Source: an uncultured Paracoccaceae bacterium (GTDB lineage Bacteria; Pseudomonadota; Alphaproteobacteria; Rhodobacterales; Rhodobacteraceae). Taken from it: DNA of 33,643 nucleotides. The notes beneath the pieces are model-generated. The model worked only from the letters and a program-made list of their open reading frames with translations, was not told the origin of the DNA and did no database searches. This document shows, one piece after another, positions 1-7,455 of this stretch. Positions within the stretch are counted from its first letter, which is position 1, and each line of letters begins with the position of its first letter. The position numbers were made by a program, and so were the translations under genes. Location: assembly GCA_947503965.1 (NCBI GenBank), contig CANNFU010000020.1, forward strand, positions 1-33,643, given 5' to 3'.

Positions 1-30
1 TAAGTGTCCACCATCGATAGTGGACACTTA
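1..30. repeat. Near-perfect 30-bp palindrome at the window edge
   Basis: The arms TAAGTGTCCAC (1-11) and GTGGACACTTA (20-30) are exact inverted complements. The 8-bp centre contains ATCGAT, so only the pair 12/19 fails to match. It could be two transposon ends meeting head to head, an operator, or a transcript-end hairpin; there is no T-tract. The sequence to the left is outside the window, so its partner cannot be seen. Confidence 0.7.
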
Positions 31-31
31 G

Positions 32-421
32 ATGGCTCCAACGGAACGCGTTAGGTCGGGTTCAGCGGACGCTCACGGTACAACCGCCCCACAGCCACTA
101 ACACTTGTTGAAAACGGGCCGAACGGTCAGCGATACGAAGTAGCCTTTAACCTTGATCCCGAGGCACTCCGTCGGGCGGACGCTGAAGTCGAAATCTCGG
201 TCGCCATGATGACAGGCAAGCCAACTCCGACTGTCGAAGACGCATTGAGTGAATTGGCTAACGTTGCATATTCAGGCAGTCTCGTCTTGAGTTTTCAGAC
301 TGACGACTTTGGCACTCTGATCGAACGTACGCGGTTGCAAGAGATCACGAAGATGAACGCTCTTGGACAACGCACTTCCTACCTAACCACCACTTCGATC
401 CAGCGAAGTTCAGTACCATAG
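32..421 (+). CDS. Hypothetical protein, possibly chimeric at its N-terminus
   Basis: A 129-residue frame of unknown function. The body (from about residue 24, LTLVENGPNGQRYEV, to about residue 105) has the mixed charged/hydrophobic texture of a real small soluble protein, with no signal peptide, membrane segment or recognised motif. The ATG at 32 follows the 30-bp palindrome by one base, has no ribosome binding site, and the first ~15 codons cross an IS66-type end sequence (55-76). The true gene may therefore start later or have lost its original 5' end to an insertion. The C-terminal residues after about 110 are serine/threonine-rich and look like run-on sequence. The next sequence downstream is an MFS remnant, so the neighbourhood gives no functional clue. 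Whether this is expressed is uncertain. Confidence 0.35.
   Translation: MAPTERVRSGSADAHGTTAPQPLTLVENGPNGQRYEVAFNLDPEALRRADAEVEISVAMMTGKPTPTVEDALSELANVAYSGSLVLSFQTDDFGTLIERTRLQEITKMNALGQRTSYLTTTSIQRSSVP
55..76. mobile_element. Solo IS66-type terminal sequence
   Basis: The stretch GTCGGGTTCAGCGGACG plus CTCAC closely resembles the sequences just outside the two IS66 tnpC remnants at 3426-3443 and 5559-5579 (core GGTTCAACGGACGG). It has the same orientation, so a vanished IS66-like element would have lain to its left. No IS66 coding sequence is left next to it. Confidence 0.45.
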
Positions 422-720
422 CGGTCATTTAATTCCATCATCCAGACGACATTATTGTCCGCCCTGCCGCCATCTGATCGCTTTGCAGCTAGATGGACGC
501 TGGGCGGTGCTGCAACCTTACTTGCTGTGGCGCAGATACTAAGCGGGGCAAGTCAGAACTGGGTTTGGTTATGTTTTGCACAGGCGGTTGCCGGTGTGGC
601 TGTCGGGGTTCTGTTGCCGGGAACATATGCGATCACTGCGGCAACAGCACCGCCGGGGCGGGACGCCGCGCGGTTGGGGATCGTATTAACGGGTTGGTCA
701 CTGTCATTGGTTCAGGGCGG
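422..720 (+). pseudogene. MFS transporter internal fragment
   Basis: Open frame with a TTG at 455 but no credible start. It encodes a loop motif SDRFAARW followed by two hydrophobic segments (LGGAATLLAVAQILSGAS and a WVWLCFAQAVAGVAVGVLLP stretch), typical of helices 2-4 of a DHA-type major facilitator. The protein lacks helix 1 and everything after about helix 5. The homology stops at about 720, where the frame runs into the reverse complement of an IS3 orfA, so the 3' part was removed at that junction. A second broken MFS gene is present at 6243-6710. I cannot say whether the two come from the same ancestral gene. Confidence 0.6.
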
Positions 721-1020
721 GCGTCACCATTTTTTTGAGTTGATGTCTCGCAGCATGGCGTTGTCCAACATCTGCTCAGCCAGCAACTTCTTCAGCTTGC
801 CGTTCTCATCTTCAAGCGCGCGCAATCGCTTCGCATCAGACGGTTCCATGCCTCCATACTTCGATTTGTATTTGTAGAACGTTGCTGAGCTGATCCCATG
901 CCGCCGACATACATCAGCGGTCTTCTCACCAGCTTCCTGTTCCTTGATCATTGCTATGATCTGTTCGTCCGTGAATCGTGCCTTCATTTGTCCGTCCTTT
1001 TGTTGGGCGGACTCTACACA
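721..1020 (-). mobile_element. Truncated IS3-family element, left end plus orfA
   Basis: The segment runs from a terminal sequence reading TGTAGAGTCCGCCCAACA on the minus strand (near 1017) through a complete orfA. It breaks off just after the orfA stop, where orfB should begin. The boundary at about 721 abuts the MFS fragment. The element can no longer transpose by itself because the DDE-bearing OrfB is missing. Confidence 0.75.
724..987 (-). CDS. IS3-family transposase OrfA
   Basis: An 87-residue protein with the classic OrfA plan: an N-terminal helix-turn-helix (RFTDEQIIAMIKEQEAGEKT, then VCRRHGISSATFYKYKSKY) and a leucine-rich coiled-coil tail (LRALEDENGKLKKLLAEQ). It ends in NSKKW. The last codons contain an A7 run (AAAAAAATGG) just before the stop, the usual site for programmed -1 frameshifting into orfB in this family. 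Here orfB is absent downstream, so only free OrfA, a DNA-binding repressor-like product in IS3 elements, could be made. A ribosome binding site (GGACGG) lies about 6 bases upstream of the ATG. Confidence 0.85.
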   Translation of the reverse strand: MKARFTDEQIIAMIKEQEAGEKTADVCRRHGISSATFYKYKSKYGGMEPSDAKRLRALEDENGKLKKLLAEQMLDNAMLRDINSKKW

Positions 1021-1116
1021 AATCTGGAGGAGTTTTAGAGGCGCAGGTCAGCTCCGCGACAACATAAGGGCAACGCGGGCAGTCCAAAACAAACTCATCA
1101 GCGCGGTTCTCAAGCA

Positions 1117-1157
1117 GAGTTTTTCAACAACATCAGCCCAAAGCTGCGAATGCTGCG
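1117..1157. repeat. IS1182-type terminal sequence, solo copy
   Basis: GAGTTTTTCAACAACATCAG and the following CCCAAAG match, with a few substitutions, the sequence at 22431-22470, which lies just outside the start of an IS1182-family transposase. No transposase remains here, so this is a relic end. The rest of 1021-1310 holds no gene that I can support. Confidence 0.5.
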
Positions 1158-1310
1158 CGGCGATTTAACTGCCGTAATCTACGCAAAGCTGTCATTGCGT
1201 TAGTCGAGGTCGGCTCTTAAGTTGTTGATGTGAACCGTTGTCACTCTACGGCGAACGATTGCTGATTTGGCAAACACACCTAAAAAACGCAGTGGTCCGA
1301 GGGGCGTCAG

Positions 1311-1847
1311 ATGACCAAATTCTATTCACTCCTGAAGTATTGTCTATTTATTGTGACAGGTCTGCTGTTGACAGCCTGTAAAGAGGACATAGCGGAGGCT
1401 GTCGGTTTTTGGAAAGCTGACGACAAGAACTTCATAGAGATTGCTGAGAATGATGGAACCTATAGCGCGATAGTATATCGGCCGTCCTCATGGGATAGTA
1501 CGTTTGAAAAGGCCGAGTATCCCGCCATATATGAAGAAGGAATAGTAAGCATTGGGTTGCCGAATGGTCCGCTTCCCATACTGCACCGCCCGGACGACGA
1601 TGTAATCGTTGTTTTCGGTGACGTCATCTATGCAAGGGTTGATGCCAATCAGACTCGGATTGAGGTCGAGACCATGCTTAAGCAGATTGAATTAGACAAA
1701 TCTGACTGCGAGGCACTGCAAGAGCAGGTGAATACTGCACGCGGCACATTCGAGAACAACGACGCCTGCCAGGCCTTTATGATGCCCATCTTTGAGCAAA
1801 AACCAGCAAGTTGTCAGCTACTATTCACCAGTTGCAACTCCTTTTAA
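1311..1847 (+). CDS. Small lipoprotein of unknown function
   Basis: A 178-residue protein with a short basic N-terminus, a hydrophobic core (YCLFIVTGLLLT) and a lipobox LLTAC with cysteine at residue 23, so it should be exported and lipidated. The mature part starts with acidic residues (KEDIAEA) and contains a WKADDKNFIEIAENDG segment that looks like a beta-rich domain measuring a ligand or wall component. Four further cysteines near the C-terminus (about residues 133, 153, 168 and 174) could form disulphides in the periplasm. It is followed 71 bp downstream by a membrane protein on the same strand, so the two may share a transcript. I do not recognise the family. Confidence 0.7.
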   Translation: MTKFYSLLKYCLFIVTGLLLTACKEDIAEAVGFWKADDKNFIEIAENDGTYSAIVYRPSSWDSTFEKAEYPAIYEEGIVSIGLPNGPLPILHRPDDDVIVVFGDVIYARVDANQTRIEVETMLKQIELDKSDCEALQEQVNTARGTFENNDACQAFMMPIFEQKPASCQLLFTSCNSF

Positions 1848-1918
1848 GCTGCATAGTCTGACATGCCTATTGGATACTTGGCAACACGACGCCACAAAGG
1901 CGACCTGGAGGAAACGAC

Positions 1919-2419
1919 ATGATTTTTGGAATTTCGCTACCACTTTCAACGTGGCTGATATTGATTGTTGCGGCGGTCCTGGCACTGATCATACCTTTTG
2001 GTATCGTCGGCTCAATCACCTCATTTCTGCCGGAACCGATCGACTTGATTGCTAGCAATTTGCTGGCTGGGATCGGGTTTCCTATACTGCTTTGCTACCT
2101 GCATTCTCGCAAAATGTTCGGAAGCGGATTGGACTCCGTTTTCTTCAAAATCTACACTTGGTTCTACCTAATACTGGGGCTTTTCAGCATTAGCTTTGGC
2201 TTTCTTGCGTACGAGACACCGCAGCTCACGGGTATATTGATCGGTGTAATCATGCTCGCGACTGGATTGGGCATGCTTTGGTGGTCTCGTCGAACGGCTG
2301 CCAGATTGCAGGCCGCATATGCAGATGAAGCTGAACAGCATGCGGCGGCCGAGCGTGAGGAGCAGATTCAGATTCAGGCTGAGGCAATCGCAAGAGCTGA
2401 GGCGATGAAGGGGAACTGA
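1919..2419 (+). CDS. Membrane protein with charged C-terminal coiled coil
   Basis: A 166-residue protein starting behind a strong ribosome binding site (CTGGAGGAAACGAC). It shows about four hydrophobic segments: roughly residues 8-30, 43-61, 76-97 and 102-122. A highly charged Glu/Ala/Gln-rich tail follows (about 125-166: AAYADEAEQHAAAEREEQI and on) that is predicted to be helical and probably cytoplasmic. No catalytic or transport signature was recognised. A weak hairpin (GGGGAA 2410-2415 with TTCCCC 2422-2427) overlaps the stop but has no T-tract. It may be co-transcribed with the lipoprotein gene upstream. Confidence 0.75.
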   Translation: MIFGISLPLSTWLILIVAAVLALIIPFGIVGSITSFLPEPIDLIASNLLAGIGFPILLCYLHSRKMFGSGLDSVFFKIYTWFYLILGLFSISFGFLAYETPQLTGILIGVIMLATGLGMLWWSRRTAARLQAAYADEAEQHAAAEREEQIQIQAEAIARAEAMKGN

Positions 2420-2699
2420 TCTTCCCCTAACGCAATTAGTGATGCTTTTGAATCAAGCGATCTTCGCCAAATAGCGTCCAGATATTAGTTCTGGGATCGT
2501 TTCTTGCACGCGACGGCAGTCCGGGTTTTCCATGTTGGTTGTTGCTGGGGTCAAAAAGCGCTGGGACCGGTCATTGCTCACGGCGAACCGAACGGCAACA
2601 ATGTCCGCGTAACACCATTGACCCAGCCCCCTGATCCGGGCCGTTCAGGTGTAGAATCCGTTCCTGTTTCTTTCTGTTGATTTGGTTGCGGTCATGGTC
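2420..2699. other. Intergenic region, no gene
   Basis: No open frame with coding character. The stretch 2530-2630 contains GCTGGGGTCAAAAAGCGCTG and, further on, ATTGACCCAGCCCC. A related CAGTGACCCAGCGCTTTGGG lies near 3885 on the far side of the IS66 remnant. These may be ends of another, unidentified element that once carried this IS66 copy. Confidence 0.4.
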
Positions 2700-3402
2700 G
2701 GGATCATCGCCGCCCTGCGCGTGGTATCAGTTCACCATTGATCGAAAGGGAGAGCATCCCGTCAGCCACCTCGCAGGGTACAAAGGCTGGATTCACGCCG
2801 ACGGCTATTCCGGCTTCAACGGCCTGTTCGGAGAGAACAAAGCCGATGAGATGGCCTGCATGGCCCATGTGCGCCGCAAGTTTGTCGATGTCTTCGCCTC
2901 CTAAGGCAACGCTATTGCCGAAGAAGCCATCCGCCGGATTGCTGAGCTCTATGCCGTAGAAAAGGATGCGCGGGGTAAATCGCCCGATGCGCGTGTCGCG
3001 CTGCGGCAATCCAGATCAAAACCGAACTTCGATGATCTCGAAGGATGGCTACATGCCCAACTGCCGCAAATCTCGGGCAAGTCGCCATTGGCCCAAGCCA
3101 TCGCCCTTGGCCGGATGCCAAAGGCGCGGCCATACCTTGAGAGCGGCCACCTGGAGCTCGACAACAACACAGCCGAACGCGCGGTCAAGCCCGTCGCCAT
3201 CGGCCGGAAAAACTGGATGTTCGCAGGCTCCGAGGGCGGCGGCAAAGCCATGGCAATCGCCTTCATTCTCATCGAAACCGCCAAGCTCAACAACGTCGAT
3301 CCGCAAGCCTGGCTCACTTGGGTCCTCGCCCAAATCGCCGACCACAAGATCACACGCCTCGACGAACTCCTACCCTGGCGTTACGCTGCCTTAGCAGCGT
3401 AA
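2700..3402 (+). pseudogene. IS66-family transposase TnpC, 3' half with in-frame stop
   Basis: The frame encodes the second half of an IS66 TnpC: HLAGYKGWIHADGYSGFNGL, then ACMAHVRRKFVDVFAS, then a TAA at 2902-2904. It continues in the same frame with [19 protein letters not shown] and the conserved tail [20 protein letters not shown] and [16 protein letters not shown], ending at 3402. The N-terminal half (about 250 residues in the family) and the accessory tnpA/tnpB genes are missing. The ochre codon, together with a lost codon or two near YALGRMP, makes it inactive. The last ~240 bp recur at 5289-5534. Confidence 0.85.
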
Positions 3403-3403
3403 C
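3380..3403. repeat. Palindrome over the IS66 tnpC stop codon
   Basis: GTTACGCTGC (3380-3389), loop CTTA, GCAGCGTAAC (3394-3403): a 10-bp perfect stem that contains the TAA stop of tnpC. The other IS66 copy has the same hairpin extended to 19 bp at 5503-5544. No T-tract follows, so it is a poor intrinsic terminator; it may shield the element from outside transcription or be part of its end structure. Confidence 0.75.
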
Positions 3404-3942
3404 AAGCCTCGCGACACTTCAACAGGTCGAGTTCAACGGACGGGCGCCCTGATCAGGCCCACGATCTGCCTGTGCAGAAAGCTGGAGACAGCGGCCAATG
3501 ATAGGGGAACCCTCGGCGTACTGTCGGATGAATCTCCGGCCTTAGACAGAGGCAAGCCCGCATCGGATTAGGTAAGGCAGTATCCAACCCGCGGATGAGA
3601 GCATGATAACCATCGGTTCGACACGCATGTCTCCAGCGCCATGCACAGGCTACAAATATTGACCATCCCCCGCCAGCGGGGTAGTCTTATCGTGTTGGGA
3701 AAATCAAAAACGCTCATGAGAGAGTGTCATTTCGCCCCGTCGCACAACGGTTCTCGTTGTTTGCTTAGCGTAGGATTCCACACTCTCCCGCAAAGGACCC
3801 CTTTGTGCCTTCCGTCTTTACGTCATGCGCGCAGCTTCGGGTGAACACTTCCCCACCCAGCGGTTCAGTGTAACATGATCAACAGTGACCCAGCGCTTTG
3901 GGAAAATGCGCACCTTTGAAAGGGATCATGCCGCAGTCCTGC
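3404..3942. other. Gene-free stretch between IS66 end and lipoprotein gene
   Basis: An IS66-type end is at 3426-3443. The remainder carries no supported gene. The small plus-strand frames (for example 3641-3844 and 3898-4143) lack coding character, and the second one runs antisense into the lipoprotein gene. A short GC hairpin (CCCCGCCAGCGGGG) lies near 3668. The sequence looks like layered transposon debris. Confidence 0.45.
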
Positions 3943-4797
3943 TCACGGCACCGAAGCGGATTGATTCAGGATGAACAAACCCACCTCATCGCCGAACTCG
4001 TCAAGCAAGGTGTTTTCGTGTCGGATTGTCAGCCCTCCCACGACCTCCTGCCCATTGCCGCCGACAAACATGCCCTCGTAAACAGTATCAAATGGTTTCG
4101 CAAAGTTGGGCGCGTCGACCAGACCGCCATTGACCGTGCCTAAAAATTCGCCGTCTACGATATTTCCCTGTTCCAGAACGACGTCCGTCAGTTGAACGCC
4201 TGTGCTGTCTTGCCTGTCGGTAATACTGCCATTGACGACTAAATTGACGAAATTCGCTTCCAGAGTGACCGAGCCGGTGACGTAACTGGCATCCTTGAAG
4301 CCATTGATTGCGCTGAATTGTCCAGCGTAGTCACCGCTATAGACTGCTGTTCCAGATGTTGGCAGTTCCGTGGGCGTCAATCGCTCGAACCCGTTGTAGC
4401 CGCCAACTATCGGACTAACAGAGAAGATAACTGCGTTGCCTGCGCCGGTTGATGTTGTGCCATAGATCGCATCAATCGGATATCGGATCGTGGCACCACC
4501 CACGTTGCGAACATACTCTCCGGCGTAGCGCTTGAATACGGTGTCTGCAAAGACGCCTTGGTCTGCCGCAAGGGTTGCGACCGCCTCGGGATTATTCGAG
4601 CTTGTGACGGTCTGGCTCGCTTCGTGGAAAATTGGTTTTGCACCTGTGACTGTGGTGCGCTCCAGACGTGTCGCAGCTGGCGCAAGTGTGTTGGGGCTAG
4701 TGGACACGTCACCCTGATTTGATCCACCACCGCCACAAGCTGCAACAAGCATAACCAACAAAACAGCAGCACAATTTGCGTGTGAATAATACTTCAT
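3943..4797 (-). CDS. TbpB-like (transferrin-binding-protein-like) surface lipoprotein
   Basis: A 284-residue lipoprotein. The ATG at 4797 is preferred over one 13 codons upstream because it directly precedes the signal peptide and has GGAG about 11 bases upstream. The lipobox is LVAAC with cysteine at residue 21, followed by a GGGGSNQG flexible anchor. The C-terminal half has the glycine-rich beta-barrel pattern of the TbpB B/D domain (GTAVYSGDYAGQFSA; GSVTLEANFVNLVVNGSI; GEFLGTVNGG; YEGMFVGGNGQEVVGGLTI). In Neisseria such proteins bind host iron or haem proteins on the surface and need Slam for export. In marine alphaproteobacteria the role is unknown. No Slam or TonB receptor gene is nearby, and both flanks are IS debris, so it may be a transposon passenger or an orphan. 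Confidence 0.8.
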   Translation of the reverse strand: MKYYSHANCAAVLLVMLVAACGGGGSNQGDVSTSPNTLAPAATRLERTTVTGAKPIFHEASQTVTSSNNPEAVATLAADQGVFADTVFKRYAGEYVRNVGGATIRYPIDAIYGTTSTGAGNAVIFSVSPIVGGYNGFERLTPTELPTSGTAVYSGDYAGQFSAINGFKDASYVTGSVTLEANFVNLVVNGSITDRQDSTGVQLTDVVLEQGNIVDGEFLGTVNGGLVDAPNFAKPFDTVYEGMFVGGNGQEVVGGLTIRHENTLLDEFGDEVGLFILNQSASVP

Positions 4798-4929
4798 TTG
4801 GCTGGTTACTCCGCGATAGATCAATTTGAGGTGCATATTCCGCTATAAATCTGTTTAGATAGTCCGTCTAGCGCGGTTCATCGCTTCTGTCGCCAACTGT
4901 TGCCGCGCTGAACCGTGCCGGGTTTGGCT

Positions 4930-5288
4930 TTGTCAGGTTGTTGGTTTGGTCCAAGTCGGGGAAGCGATCGCCATGCTGAATTCGTTCGACATCGCGCCCG
5001 GAAAGCCGGAATGCCTTCATCGAAAGCTTCAACGGCCGCCTGCGAGATGAGCTGTTGAACGAGACCCTGTTCCCGTCCTTGCACAGTGCCCGCGTCACGC
5101 TCGCCGCTTGGCGCACGGACTACAACACCGAACGACCTCACTCGCGTCTCGGCTGGAAAGTCCCAGACGAGTTCGCCCAGACCTTCGCCCCGCAACGGGG
5201 CCTGACGCTGCGCAATCCGCAAAGCTCCGCGCCAGCCCCCGTTGCCCAAAAGGCCAAAATGGGCAAAACTCAGACCCGGAGTCTCGCT
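4930..5288 (+). pseudogene. IS3-family transposase OrfB, C-terminal fragment
   Basis: From about 4978 the plus strand encodes IAPGKP, then after a small deletion that shifts frame, NAFIESFNGRLRDELLNETL, LAAWRTDYNTERPHSRLGWK and VPDEFAQTF. This is the last third of an IS3 OrfB (with the DDE glutamate in FIESF). The N-terminal two thirds are absent. At about 5288 the reading frame passes directly into IS66 tnpC sequence, so this is a recombinant scar between two unrelated elements. The origin of 4860-4975 is unclear. Confidence 0.8.
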
Positions 5289-5526
5289 CACCAACAACAC
5301 AGCCGAACGCGCCGTCAAACCCGTGGCCATCGGCCGAAAAAACTGGATGTCTGCAGGTTCAGAAGGCGGCGGCAAAGCCATGGCAATCGCCTTCACCCTC
5401 ATCGAGACCGCCAAGCTCAGCCACATCGATCCGCAAGCCTGGCTCACTTGGGTCCTCGCCCAAATCGCCGACCACAAGATCACACGCCTCGACGAACTCC
5501 TACCATGGCCTGTTACGCTGCCTTAG
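5289..5526 (+). pseudogene. IS66-family TnpC, C-terminal fragment (second copy)
   Basis: Encodes [40 protein letters not shown] and [20 protein letters not shown], nearly identical to 3165-3380. The final codons differ: a 2-base insertion (TGGCCTG against TGGCG) shifts the end to WPVTLP. Everything upstream of the C-terminal ~80 residues is replaced by IS3 orfB sequence. An IS66-type end follows at 5559-5579. Confidence 0.85.
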
Positions 5527-5544
5527 CAGCGTAACAGGCCATGG
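5503..5544. repeat. 42-bp perfect hairpin at the end of the second IS66 copy
   Basis: CCATGGCCTGTTACGCTGC (5503-5521), loop CTTA, then its exact 19-base complement (5526-5544). It is an extended form of the hairpin at 3380-3403, whose stem is 10 bp. The extra 9 bp on each arm (CCATGGCCT / AGGCCATGG) match on both sides, so the two arms changed together. Confidence 0.8.
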
Positions 5545-5558
5545 TCTTGCTCAAAAGG

Positions 5559-5579
5559 GCGGGTTCAACGGACGGTCAC
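5559..5579. mobile_element. IS66-type terminal sequence
   Basis: GCGGGTTCAACGGACGGTCA lies 15 bp after the hairpin and resembles 3426-3443 and 55-76. It probably marks the outer end of this IS66 remnant. The rest of 5580-5841 contains no supported gene, only a short GCGGC/GCCGC hairpin at 5709-5723. Confidence 0.55.
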
Positions 5580-5841
5580 ATTTAAGATAACGCTCGTCTC
5601 AATGGACTGTCAGGGTAACGAAAAACATGATCGTGCGACCCGAGCGGCCATAGTTTCTAGGTTGCAGCGAATGCCAAGTCTGAGTCCAGACTGACTTAGG
5701 TGAACTGCGCGGCGGAAAGCCGCTAAAATCCTAGTCTACCGGATGACGCGAAAACATGGAAGACTGTCTTCTGCTGTTCCGACGAATGGTAATCAACATC
5801 TTACTGAAGTTGTAATCAGAAACGAAAGCATTCGCAGGCTT

Positions 5842-6246
5842 CTACACTCTCTCAGTCAGCGGTGCTCGTTCCCCAAGCATATAACGCATTAGATCCGCAT
5901 AATCGAAGGCAAGTGAGACCAGGAGAAATCCGATGATTATGATCATGATCCATCTTGGAAGTTTCGGAATATCCGGTCTGCGCAGTTGCGCAATCAGATA
6001 GATGACGAGAGGTGTCCAAAGCAGAATGTGAGGTAGACCGAGTAACCTTACTAATCCCATCGAATTAAACATCAAGTTGAGTGCGTAGCCTGACGCGAAA
6101 CTGGCGGCGACAGTGATGGCTCCCGTGATCCTGGTTGCTCTCCAGATGAGTAGTGAGACTGGCAGAACATACGCACCAAGAAACAAGGCGTTGAGCCACC
6201 AGAAAATCCATCCAGGCTGCGTCGCGATTGCCTCCTCGAACGTCAT
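5842..6246 (-). CDS. Small polytopic membrane protein, unassigned
   Basis: A 134-residue protein. The ATG at 6246 is chosen over an upstream one because GGAGG sits 7 bases before it and it forms an ATGA overlap with the MFS gene stop. It has four hydrophobic segments: about residues 14-35, 42-62, 73-93 and 99-119 (the last containing WIMIIIIGFLLVSLAF). The short N-terminus is MTFEEAIATQPGW. The pattern resembles uncharacterised small integral membrane proteins, but no family motif is recognised. As the last gene of a marR-controlled trio it may assist or be co-regulated with the (now damaged) efflux gene. Confidence 0.75.
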   Translation of the reverse strand: MTFEEAIATQPGWIFWWLNALFLGAYVLPVSLLIWRATRITGAITVAASFASGYALNLMFNSMGLVRLLGLPHILLWTPLVIYLIAQLRRPDIPKLPRWIMIIIIGFLLVSLAFDYADLMRYMLGERAPLTERV

Positions 6247-6710
6247 GATGATACCTCCATTTGCTTGGCCGGATTGCGGATGAATCTCCATGTCAGAACA
6301 ATGAGCACGGTCATAGCTCCGACCGCCCCCAATTGCGGAGCCTCAAGAACCGAAAGTGAAGCTCCCCCGACACTGGCTCCGATGGCGATCCCGATATTCG
6401 TTGCAGAGATACCAAGACCAAGAGCTTGCGTTGCGAGCTTCGGGTCGTGCCGGGTGAGCAGAAGATTTAATGCGGGGGAAAACGTTGAAAAACCTGCGCC
6501 AATCCCAGCTACTGCAACGTAGATCCCCCATTCCGTTTCACTGAGAACCCAAAGGGATAGAAGCCCTATAGTCAGGAGCATCAGGCCGGCCTGACCCGTC
6601 GATACTCCCAATTCCACCGCCAGCATATCGAGAAAGCCGATCACGACCAGTTCCATCATGGCCATCAGAAACGTGCACGCAGCAAGAACTACTAGAAGCG
6701 GGACGCTCAT
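6243..6710 (-). pseudogene. MFS transporter with large internal deletion
   Basis: A 155-residue frame. Residues 1-44 match helix 1 and the following loop of a DHA1 drug/sugar efflux protein (FLMAMMELVVIGFLDMLAVE, then LGVSTGQAGLM). The sequence then jumps to the last third of the family (GIYVAVAGIGAGFSTFSPAL, ATQALGLGISATNIGIAIGA), about helices 10-12. Family members are about 390 residues, so roughly 230 residues are gone, with the frame kept open. The start overlaps the marR stop (ATGA) and the stop overlaps the next gene (ATGA), so the coupling has survived. It probably cannot transport. It could be a relic kept for translation of the downstream gene. Confidence 0.75.
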
Positions 6711-7132
6711 GGGTCGGACTTTCTTGAAACCGCATCGACGGCGTTTACCAAAGACCCGACATCGAATTCTTCGCCAAGGTGTCGGTCCGCGTCGCGCAAC
6801 ACCTTCATGGACGATGCGAGCAGTTCCCGAGCGGCTTTGGGAACGAAGATCAGGCTGACCCGGCGGTCAGTCGGCTGCGTCTTGCGCGCGACCAATCCAT
6901 CACGTTCCATGCGCTCGACGAGTTGAGAGGCATTGGAACGCCCACAGTCGAGATAGTGCGCAAGGTCTGAGATCGTCACGTCGTCGCGATCAACGATGTT
7001 TTGAAGTGCCCATACTTTGATGAGCGACAGGCCCAACGGTTCCAGTCGTTTATCGAGAAGTGAACGGAGTTCGTTGCCGGACACCAAGACCGCACGAATG
7101 TTATCAAACTGTTCCATATATAGTACATACAT
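6707..7132 (-). CDS. MarR-family transcriptional regulator
   Basis: A 141-residue winged-helix regulator. The DNA-binding core runs from about residue 52 to 100: TISDLAHYLDCGRSNASQLV (helix-turn-helix), ERMERDGLVARKTQPTDRRV and SLIFVPKA (wing with the DxR signature). N- and C-terminal helices would form the dimer interface. A second in-frame ATG five codons later (7117) is an alternative start. It heads a coupled trio with an MFS gene and a membrane protein, the standard layout of a ligand-relieved repressor of its own efflux operon. The promoter-proximal palindromic AT-rich block overlapping the start suits autorepression. A cysteine (residue 63, in LDCGRS) sits in the recognition region and could be redox-sensitive; that is inference. 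Confidence 0.88.
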   Translation of the reverse strand: MYVLYMEQFDNIRAVLVSGNELRSLLDKRLEPLGLSLIKVWALQNIVDRDDVTISDLAHYLDCGRSNASQLVERMERDGLVARKTQPTDRRVSLIFVPKAARELLASSMKVLRDADRHLGEEFDVGSLVNAVDAVSRKSDP

Positions 7133-7148
7133 GGATATTCCATATATG
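7114..7148. promoter_or_regulatory. Candidate MarR operator over the marR start
   Basis: Contains CCATATAT twice in direct repeat (7114-7121 and 7140-7147) and the near-palindrome ATGGATATTCCAT (7131-7143). The AT-rich, imperfectly symmetric block covers both candidate marR start codons, where autorepressing MarR proteins usually bind. Nothing else in 7149-7455 suggests a gene. Confidence 0.45.
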
Positions 7149-7455
7149 TCGAGTCCAGTTTGTGGGAGGCGACCGACATGTATCCTGAGTTCAGTCTACC
7201 GGTAGCCGAGCTATGATATCTAAAAAAGCAGACGCTCGCGTAGACGCAGCGAACGGCGGCTAAACCTCATGTTCCGCTATTGTTCTTCAAGACGCCCAAA
7301 TATGCACTTTCTGTCCAGTTGGGCCAAAAACTCTAACTACAAACGGCAGGAAAATCGGGTTTCAGAGCAATAGCAAACACAGGCGCACTTGTCCGCCAAC
7401 CAAGAACAGATTTAACATGATTCGCCCCAAGCGCTGACGTCGGACCTGTCTCAAT

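Noticed and set aside
2738..3394. Overlapping frames around the IS66 pseudogene (both strands)
   Set aside because: All are shadows of the TnpC frame, which reads through one stop with conserved family sequence.
3600..3660. tRNA-like GGTTCGA near 3615
   Set aside because: No matching acceptor stem, anticodon arm or CCA-side pairing could be built.
3380..5544. CRISPR-like repeat pattern from recurring palindromes
   Set aside because: Only two copies 2.1 kb apart, each at the end of an IS66 fragment; no regular spacers or cas genes.
5709..5723. GCGGC/GCCGC hairpin as terminator
   Set aside because: Five-base-pair stem with no T-tract, and not placed at the end of a gene.
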